Shown here in pieces: positions 5,696-5,829 of a DNA stretch of 5,829 bases; the first letter of the stretch is position 1; every line of letters starts with the position of its first letter. The stretch is from Marinagarivorans sp. UBA5868 (GTDB lineage: Bacteria > Pseudomonadota > Gammaproteobacteria > Pseudomonadales > Cellvibrionaceae): assembly GCA_002432095.1 (NCBI GenBank), contig DJFQ01000034.1, positions 3,132 to 8,960 of the forward strand, written 5' to 3'. The position numbers and the translations under genes were made by a program. The notes under the pieces were generated by a model. It was not told where the DNA came from and made no database searches. It saw only the letters and a list, made by a program, of their open reading frames with translations.

Positions 5696-5829
5696 ATGGC
5701 AGATGAAATTCAATACTCCGAAGCGATCAAAGCAAAGGCGATTTCCCAGCCGCTGGTGGAGCACATTTATACCGCCGACCCCTCCGCACATGTATTCGAA
5801 GGGAAAATCTATATTTATCCCTCCCACGA
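5696..5829 (+). CDS. Glycoside hydrolase family 43 (xylosidase/arabinofuranosidase-like), N-terminal fragment
   Basis: The first 44 residues are present and the gene runs past the right edge. It begins MADEIQYSEA and contains PLVEHIYTADPSAHVFEGKIYIYPSH (19-44). The ADPS segment followed by a short strand and YIYPSH is the start of the five-bladed beta-propeller of GH43 enzymes; Asp28 is the expected catalytic base. GH43 members cleave beta-xylosidic or alpha-arabinofuranosidic bonds by inversion; which applies here cannot be told from the fragment. There is no signal peptide: the N-terminus is polar and the family motif begins within 30 residues. The enzyme is therefore probably cytoplasmic and acts on sugars imported by the symporter encoded 23 bases upstream. 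A purine-rich stretch (GAAGAAAGAGAAAG, 5677-5690) precedes the ATG and can serve as ribosome binding site. Confidence 0.8.
   Translation, partial: MADEIQYSEAIKAKAISQPLVEHIYTADPSAHVFEGKIYIYPSH

Noticed and set aside
5211..5696. Minus-strand open frame of 161 codons
   Set aside because: Antisense to the end of the transporter gene; no credible ribosome binding site or domain.

Overview
The window looks like a chromosomal segment of a Gram-negative, probably gammaproteobacterial, aerobic polysaccharide degrader (Cellvibrio/Saccharophagus-like). That assignment rests on gene families only: a YeeN-type YebC protein of the gammaproteobacterial kind, caa3-type oxidase components, and a GPH sugar symporter followed by a GH43 glycosidase. 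No rRNA or tRNA is present to confirm it.

Left half, minus strand (positions 2953 down to 1): a tight respiratory operon, read right to left. It holds ctaG (assembly factor for caa3-type oxidase), a membrane-anchored triheme cytochrome c, and a cytochrome c oxidase subunit II carrying a CuA site and a C-terminal heme c domain. Both junctions are 4-base stop/start overlaps (GTGA and ATGA), which suggests translational coupling. After a 28-base gap comes the 5' end of a sodium/calcium-antiporter-like membrane protein that runs off the left edge. Strikingly, no oxidase subunit I or III is visible next to subunit II.

Centre (2954-3169): a divergent intergenic region with a plausible sigma70 promoter for the plus-strand yebC-family gene (3170-3892) and short CCTGC/GCAGG repeats around its -35. 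The yebC-family gene ends in a good hairpin terminator at 3902-3942.

Right half, plus strand: about 220 bases of AT-richer non-coding DNA with small repeats and an inverted repeat near a weak putative promoter. It is followed by a GPH-family sugar symporter (start at 4155 or 4167, end 5672) and, 23 bases later, the start of a GH43-family glycoside hydrolase without a signal peptide, cut by the right edge. The pair reads as uptake of a small glycoside (xylo- or arabino-oligosaccharide is the natural guess) followed by cytoplasmic hydrolysis.

The points most worth a second look are the oxidase subunit II/triheme cytochrome/CtaG operon without an adjacent catalytic subunit, and a GPH transporter that lacks acidic residues forming the cation site in MelB and carries a long extra periplasmic loop. 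No CRISPR array, insertion sequence, tRNA or phage gene was seen.
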